Shown: positions 57,764-62,459 of the stretch, one piece after another
Layout of the letters: each line of letters starts with the position of its first letter
How positions within the stretch are numbered: position 1 is the stretch's first letter
Origin: a bacterium
GTDB lineage: Bacteria; Actinomycetota; Acidimicrobiia; Acidimicrobiales; Bin134
NCBI GenBank assembly: GCA_026708015.1
Contig: JAPOVT010000004.1
Span: 1-62,459 of the forward strand
Length of the DNA stretch: 62,459 nt
Direction of reading: 5' to 3'
Position numbers and translations under genes: made by a program
The notes under the pieces: generated by a model
What the model was told of the DNA's origin: nothing
Seen by the model: only the letters and a program-made list of their open reading frames with translations
The model's database searches: none

Positions 57764-59377
57764 CTAGCCGTAGTCTTGCTCGACGACGAGGTGGCGAAGA
57801 TCGGATTTGCGGACCTTGCCGCTGGCGGTCCGGGGAAGCTCGTCTACAACGACAAGACACTCGGGGATCTTCTGCTTCGCGACGCCGGTGGCCACAAAGT
57901 GATCCCGGATCTCGGCCAAATCCAATTCCGCACCCGAGGCGAGCCGGACTACGGCCGCGACCCGCTCCCCCAGGCGGTCATCCGGCTTGGCGACGACAGC
58001 CGCTTCACTGACCGCGGGCAGGCGAGCGAGGATGTCCTCAACCTCCTTCGAGGCGATGTTCTCCCCGCCACGGATGATGATGTCCTTCTTGCGGTCGGTG
58101 ATGGTGAGAAACCCGTCCTCGTCGAATCGACCGATGTCTCCGGTGCGGAACCACCCGCCGGGCAGGAACGACGCCTCGTCGAGCCTGGAGTCGGTGTAGC
58201 CGATGAACAGCTCCGGGCCTCGGCTGACAATCTCGCCATCCACACCCACCCCAACGTCCACGTCATTGTCGTCTAGGAGTCGGACCTCGGTACCAGGGCA
58301 GAGGCGGCCATCGGTGAAGGCTCGCTTGTCGAAGGGGTCCTCCCGGCGACCCGTGCTGATGGTTGGGTGCTCGCTCGATCCGTACGCGCGGAAAGAACGG
58401 ATGCCGAACGCATCTGCCCGTTCCACCAGGGCCGGCGGCACGCTCGCGGCGCCGACCAAGAAGTCGCCGAGGCTGGTCACGTCGATGGCACCGGCTTCGG
58501 CCTCGTCGAGCAGCGATGTGAGATAGAAGGGCGCGCCAGCGGTGGAGTCGATGCCGTAGTCGGCCACATGCTGGGCCGCGACAGCAGCGTCCCAGCGATC
58601 CATCACCACGGTGGTGCCACCCTTGGTACACATGCGCAGCAGGTTCAAGACGCTGGCAATGTGGCCGGCTGGAAAGGAATCAAGCCGGTTGCGAGTGCCG
58701 GCACGGATCTGCCCGTTGGCGATCACTTCGGCGAACAGGGTGTTGTGGGTGTGCTGCACCCCCTTTGGTTCGGCCGTGGTCCCCGACGTGTAGATCAACA
58801 GGCACACGTCGTTCGCCCTGATCTGAGGGACCCTTAGACGATCCACATCGTGGGATGCGATCCGATCCCAGAAGATGGCGCTAGCCGGCTTGGATGGGCC
58901 AACCACAACGACCTGTTCGAGGTCGGTCAGCGCCCCGAGCGCCTCGTATCGCTCCAAGTAGTCGATGCTGCGCCAGGTATCGGGCATAATCAGCATGCGA
59001 GCCCGGGACTGGCGGAGGATGTAGCCCACCTCGGCGGGGCCGTAGAGGTGGACAATCGGCAGTGCCACCGCACCGATGAGCGCCGCGGCCTGGTAGCTGA
59101 TCGCTGCCTCGACCCCGTTCGGAAGCCAGATGGCAACGATGTCGCCGCTCCCGATGCCAGCGGCTTGGAAACCGGCCGCTGCTGCTCTGCTGCGCCCGTA
59201 AAGGTCGTGGAGACTCATCGTGACCGGGCCGGAGCCGCCGACGAAGTGAAGGGCGCTCGACCCGTTCTCTTCAGCCCCGATGCGGAAGTGGTCGGCGATG
59301 GTCCGGTCGGAGTAGTAGCCCTCGTGATACCACTGCTCGACCGGACGCGTGTCGTCGGCAGGAACAGGGGCGGTCAC
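57764..59377 (-). CDS. Acyl-CoA synthetase (AMP-dependent ligase)
   Basis: 537 residues of the ANL superfamily. The AMP-binding signature is LLIYTSGTTAEPKGVQHTH, the A5-type motif is AYGSSEHPTIS, and GWFRTGDIGRFDEDGFLTITDRKK with a final Lys in LPRTASGKVRKSDL gives the adenylation and CoA halves. It activates a carboxylic acid to its CoA thioester. This would feed the acyl-CoA dehydrogenase and hydratase. It is leftward, like the LLM gene 91 bases downstream. Confidence 0.93.
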   Translation of the reverse strand: MTAPVPADDTRPVEQWYHEGYYSDRTIADHFRIGAEENGSSALHFVGGSGPVTMSLHDLYGRSRAAAAGFQAAGIGSGDIVAIWLPNGVEAAISYQAAALIGAVALPIVHLYGPAEVGYILRQSRARMLIMPDTWRSIDYLERYEALGALTDLEQVVVVGPSKPASAIFWDRIASHDVDRLRVPQIRANDVCLLIYTSGTTAEPKGVQHTHNTLFAEVIANGQIRAGTRNRLDSFPAGHIASVLNLLRMCTKGGTTVVMDRWDAAVAAQHVADYGIDSTAGAPFYLTSLLDEAEAGAIDVTSLGDFLVGAASVPPALVERADAFGIRSFRAYGSSEHPTISTGRREDPFDKRAFTDGRLCPGTEVRLLDDNDVDVGVGVDGEIVSRGPELFIGYTDSRLDEASFLPGGWFRTGDIGRFDEDGFLTITDRKKDIIIRGGENIASKEVEDILARLPAVSEAAVVAKPDDRLGERVAAVVRLASGAELDLAEIRDHFVATGVAKQKIPECLVVVDELPRTASGKVRKSDLRHLVVEQDYG

Positions 59378-59558
59378 AGCGTCGGCACCTTGAGGTGGCC
59401 CCGCATTCGCTCAACACTCATGCTCGGCTGTGATCTCATTGTCTCCCGTTATCGAGTTGCATCACCTGTTAGCCCAGCCTCTCCACAGCCGCATCTCCAA
59501 CCCGATCGGCCACGAAAAAAATACTAGCTGCGGGGGTTTTCCCTGGGTCTGTTTGTGT

Positions 59559-59650
59559 TCAGTCGTTGTCGGTGATGGTGACGGTGGCCGTGTCGCGGCG
59601 GCGGCGGTGGCGGCGGGAGTGGGGGTGGCGGGTCTAGTGTCGATGGCGCT
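59559..59650 (-). pseudogene. Remnant of a Calx-beta/proline-linker protein end
   Basis: The minus strand encodes TATVTITDND followed by a stop, identical to the end of the protein at 61210. It is directly joined to a proline-rich run with TLDPPPPLPPPPPP, as in the linker at 62350-62430, but in another frame. The Calx-beta body is missing. It is a collapsed relic of a second copy. It lies between the ligase and ATPase genes; nothing else is seen from 59378 to 59676. Confidence 0.65.
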
Positions 59651-59676
59651 GTTCGACGCGCTCTTCAGGTGGGCTT

Positions 59677-60972
59677 TTAGGGGCCAAGCAGCGCGGCGGG
59701 GACGATGGCGATGCCGTCTTGGTCGCGATATGCGTAGGGGCCAGTGGTCACCTGCACGCTGTCGGCCAGGCGCGGGCCGAGTTTGTCGCGCAACCAGCGC
59801 AGTTGAGCCGTGTCTCCCGAATCGGGGGCAGCGGTGAGCTTGACCTCAACCGCGACGACCCGGTTGGCTCGTTCGACGATCAGGTCCACCTCGTGTGCAT
59901 CGTTCCATGTGCGCAAGTGACCGACACTGGCACCGGCCGCCTGGGCATAGACGCGCACGTTCAGCGACACGAGTGATTCGAACAGCGCGCCGAGCAGCAG
60001 CCCGCTGCCGGATCCCATGTCGGGCACCGCATGCGACGCGTTGCCCGAGAGAAGCGAGTCCTCCGACGCCTTCAGCAGCCGCGCGGCCAGGCAGGGGTCT
60101 GCCAGGTGGTGCTTCGGGCCGCGCTTGAGGCGGCTCAGCGGATTGCCCATCGGCTGCCAGGCAGGCACTGGCTCGACGAGCCACATCGCCTCGAGCAGGT
60201 CGCGATATGCGGTGGTGGTGCTCCTAGCGGGCTTGTCAGCCTCGCCGGCTGTTGCAGCATCGAGGATCGTCTCATACGAAGCCGTGGTGGCGGTGGCCGC
60301 GGCGTATGCGGTGAGCCAGCGCCGCATCGTGGCGGGATTGCGGACGCGATGACCCATCAAGGCGACGTCATGGTCCACCGCACGGTGCAAGTAGCCGTCG
60401 AGTGCTTGCGTAAGAGCCTCGTGTTCGATGCCGGCCAAGCCGGGAAAGCCGCCGACGACGATCTCGTGCGCATAGGCACCAAGCCCGACGCTGGTCTGCC
60501 CGGTGATCGCTGGGCGCTCCCCGTCCAGCAGGTCGCTCAGGCTCACCGAGGGGGTTTCGGTGCCCCGCTCGGCGAGGGACATGGGCCGCATCCGCACCGT
60601 GACGATGCGACCGGCGCCTGAATGGGTGGGGCCAGAGCTCGGCGCTGCGGAACCCGTCAGTAAGAATCGGCCCGGCGAAGGATCGTCGTCGACCGCTCGG
60701 CGCACGAGGTCCCAAGAAGCCGGAAACCGCTGCCACTCATCTATGAGCACTGGCGGTTCGCTGCTGACCAGTCGATGCGGGTCAGCCGTCACGAGCGCCA
60801 GCGTTGGCGGATCGTCCAAGTTGTAGACCGTGCGGGCCCATCTGCGAGCGGTCCATGTCTTGCCCACGGCACGCGGGCCTTCAATGCTGACCGCCGGCAA
60901 CTGCCCCAACAGCCGCTCAAGCTGCCTGTCCACCACTCTCGGCCGATAGTCAGAGCCTTGTGTCGCCGCCAT
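59677..60972 (-). CDS. DUF4143 AAA ATPase
   Basis: 431 residues from the ATG at 60972; an upstream extension to 61077 is not favoured. The Walker A is EGPRAVGKTWTARRW (about residue 28), the Walker B PPVLIDEWQRFP, and the sensor RFLLTGSAAPSS follows. The C-terminal DUF4143 domain ends with EVDLIVERANRVVAVEVKL, an Asp/ExK pattern as in nuclease folds. Such proteins are common orphan genes in mobile regions. Function is unknown. It lies between a remnant and a full copy of Calx-beta sequence. Confidence 0.88.
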   Translation of the reverse strand: MAATQGSDYRPRVVDRQLERLLGQLPAVSIEGPRAVGKTWTARRWARTVYNLDDPPTLALVTADPHRLVSSEPPVLIDEWQRFPASWDLVRRAVDDDPSPGRFLLTGSAAPSSGPTHSGAGRIVTVRMRPMSLAERGTETPSVSLSDLLDGERPAITGQTSVGLGAYAHEIVVGGFPGLAGIEHEALTQALDGYLHRAVDHDVALMGHRVRNPATMRRWLTAYAAATATTASYETILDAATAGEADKPARSTTTAYRDLLEAMWLVEPVPAWQPMGNPLSRLKRGPKHHLADPCLAARLLKASEDSLLSGNASHAVPDMGSGSGLLLGALFESLVSLNVRVYAQAAGASVGHLRTWNDAHEVDLIVERANRVVAVEVKLTAAPDSGDTAQLRWLRDKLGPRLADSVQVTTGPYAYRDQDGIAIVPAALLGP

Positions 60973-61209
60973 ACACTCAGCCCTCCTGCTCGCTCTGCCA
61001 TGTACCGGTGGCGTCCCGCACCAGAGCCGTCGTTCGGCCCATGAGGGTGCTGCCCTCACCGGCCCTCGCCAAGGCACAACCCTACGCTTTCACAGGAATT
61101 GCCCCTACTATTCCTCAGCCATGAATCCTACACTTCCTCAGATTGCGACCCTACAAATTCTCAAGACGGTCCTCGACATCCGCCCCAACGCATCTCAGCC
61201 AGCGGTGGG

Positions 61210-62459
61210 TCAGTCGTTGTCGGTGATGGTGACGGTGGCGGTGCCGCGGCTGACGGGGGCGCCGTGGGCGTCGGTGAGGACGACTTGGAAGGTCTCGTCT
61301 TGTTCGGGGTCGTTGTCGTCGAGGATGGGTATGTACAGGTAGTCGTACAGGAGCCTTGTGCCGGCGGTGAACGTCAGCGTCCGGCTGCTCCCGGCGCCGT
61401 AGCCCCGGTAGTCGGCGCCGTGTCGCGCGGTGCCGTCTCGGGTGGCCACCCTGACGGTGACGGTCTGGTCGGGGGTCTCGCTGAGATACACCATGAACCG
61501 CACACTGCGGCCGCTCTCGCTGACCTCCACATCGCGCACCGACAGGCTCGGCCCCGCAGGCACAGGCGGAGGGGGCGGCGGTGGGGGTTGGTCGTCGTTG
61601 GTTATGGCGGTGTCGACCGGGCCGCCGGCGGCGGCGATGCCGCCCGACAGGCCCCGGGCGGCGGGGGCGAGTCGGCCTGAGCCGAACGCCACCCGCACCG
61701 TGCGCTCGTCGGTGTCGTCGTTGGGCGCCGCCGCCAGCACCAGGGTGGCCTGTTGTGCGCCTGCGGCGAGCACGACGGCCGGGTTCTGGGCGCTGTGGGG
61801 GTCTGCGGTGACCAGCGTCACGTGCTCGTTGACACCGGCGCCCTGCTTGAGCGCGAGGGTGTAGTGGTCGCCCGCGACAGCGCCGGTCACGGCCAGGGGC
61901 GCGGTCACTGCCTCGCCCGACACGAGAGCCCGGCCCAAAGTCACGGTGATCTCGCGTGTGCCGCCGTCCTCGGCCACGGCGCTGCCGGCGGCAGCCGCCA
62001 GCACCACCGAAGTGGCGTCGTCGTCGGCCACGGCCACCGACGCAGAGCCCTGGGTGGATGACACGGTGTAGCCGCTGCCCGCGCCCACCGCCACGGTCAC
62101 CGACCCGTCGGCCTCGTCCGCGCTGTCATCGGCCGTGGCCACCGACAACTGCGCCGAACCCGTCGCCGGGACCACGACGGTCTTGGTGCTGGCGGTCACG
62201 CCGAAGTCGCCGCTCTGGGCGACCGCCACCGTCACCGCCAGCGGCGACAACGGCGCCGGATCGGCGGTGACCGTGAACACCGCAGAACCGCCCTCGGCGA
62301 TCCCGCCGCCCGCCGCCACGCTCACCTCCGGCGTCGCAGGCGGCGGGGGCGGAGGCGGGGGCGGCGGGGGCGGCGGCGGGGGCGGCGGCGGGGGCGGCGG
62401 GGGTGGGGGCGGGGGTGGCGGGTCTAGTGTCGGTGGCGCTGCTCGGCAGGCTTGGAGGC
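61210..62459 (-). CDS. Calx-beta domain surface protein, 5' end beyond the window
   Basis: At least 416 codons; the start is outside the window. Reading from the window edge: TLDP followed by a proline run of more than 20 residues, a repeat domain of about 115 residues (VAAGGGIAEGGSAVFTVTAD), a second of about 130 (AEDGGTREITVTLGRAL), a second proline linker, and a C-terminal Calx-beta domain (VSESGRSVRFMVYLSE, DGTARHGADYRG, ILDDNDPEQDETF, GTATVTITDND). Calx-beta domains bind calcium and are used in adhesion. It is probably exported, but the N-terminus cannot be seen. I see no gene in the 237 bases to its left. Confidence 0.85.
   Translation of the reverse strand, partial: LQACRAAPPTLDPPPPPPPPPPPPPPPPPPPPPPPPPPPPATPEVSVAAGGGIAEGGSAVFTVTADPAPLSPLAVTVAVAQSGDFGVTASTKTVVVPATGSAQLSVATADDSADEADGSVTVAVGAGSGYTVSSTQGSASVAVADDDATSVVLAAAAGSAVAEDGGTREITVTLGRALVSGEAVTAPLAVTGAVAGDHYTLALKQGAGVNEHVTLVTADPHSAQNPAVVLAAGAQQATLVLAAAPNDDTDERTVRVAFGSGRLAPAARGLSGGIAAAGGPVDTAITNDDQPPPPPPPPVPAGPSLSVRDVEVSESGRSVRFMVYLSETPDQTVTVRVATRDGTARHGADYRGYGAGSSRTLTFTAGTRLLYDYLYIPILDDNDPEQDETFQVVLTDAHGAPVSRGTATVTITDND

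Overview
The window looks like a chromosomal segment of a high-GC actinobacterium, most probably an uncultured member of the Acidimicrobiia. Seen directly: dense GC-rich coding, many GTG/TTG starts, a complete F-type ATP synthase operon and a housekeeping gene order like that of Mycobacterium tuberculosis Rv1292-Rv1311 (argS-lysA-hom-thrC-[thrB]-rho-rpmE-prfA-prmC-sua5-rfe-atpI-atpBEFHAGDC). An F420-type luciferase-like oxidoreductase, a WXG100/FtsK-type secretion locus, a relative of the mycothiol-linked Rv2466c family and a MurA with Asp in place of the catalytic Cys also fit Actinobacteria. The class-level call is inference.

Layout. 1-790: remains of a type III-like restriction/helicase gene, frameshifted and cut at its Walker A motif next to transposon-end-like repeats. 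791-13752: mixed housekeeping genes (mnmA with a cysteine desulfurase, Nfu-type scaffold, rhomboid protease, murA, an MFS permease, class II fructose bisphosphatase, a large peptide-type binding lipoprotein, an SDR). 13796-21203: ATP synthase operon, read leftward, with an unusual b subunit that carries a secreted-type N-terminal extension. 21302-33215: wecA-like transferase, glyA, rpiB, tsaC, prmC, prfA, rpmE2, rho, an ApgM-like protein in the thrB position (probable homoserine kinase), thrC and hom, all leftward. 33314-38514: a compact type VII secretion-like locus (helical protein, WXG100 protein, FHA-EccC ATPase, small protein) on the opposite strand, placed between hom and lysA. 38464-41355: lysA and argS.

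41406-51354 is an accessory island starting at a tRNA-Arg(CCG) gene: two decayed tyrosine recombinases, a 912-residue SF1 helicase with an unrecognised N-terminal half, a MntA-HepT toxin-antitoxin pair, a truncated nucleotidyltransferase-HEPN gene, an IS3-family element interrupted by an IS110-family element (with a candidate bridge RNA region), and a DUF4143 ATPase that has lost its front end. 51453-59377 holds a probable catabolic cluster (DUF1214 protein, ring-cleavage-type VOC protein, alpha/beta hydrolase, enoyl-CoA hydratase, acyl-CoA dehydrogenase, LLM oxidoreductase, acyl-CoA ligase), suggesting CoA-dependent breakdown of an unknown ring or isoprenoid compound. The right edge has an intact DUF4143 ATPase flanked by a remnant and a large partial copy of a Calx-beta, proline-linker surface protein.

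The most noteworthy points are the non-orthologous homoserine kinase candidate, the minimal FHA-EccC secretion locus, the nested IS110-in-IS3 with its non-coding left end, the orphan helicase beside MNT/HEPN genes, and the secreted-domain ATP synthase b subunit.
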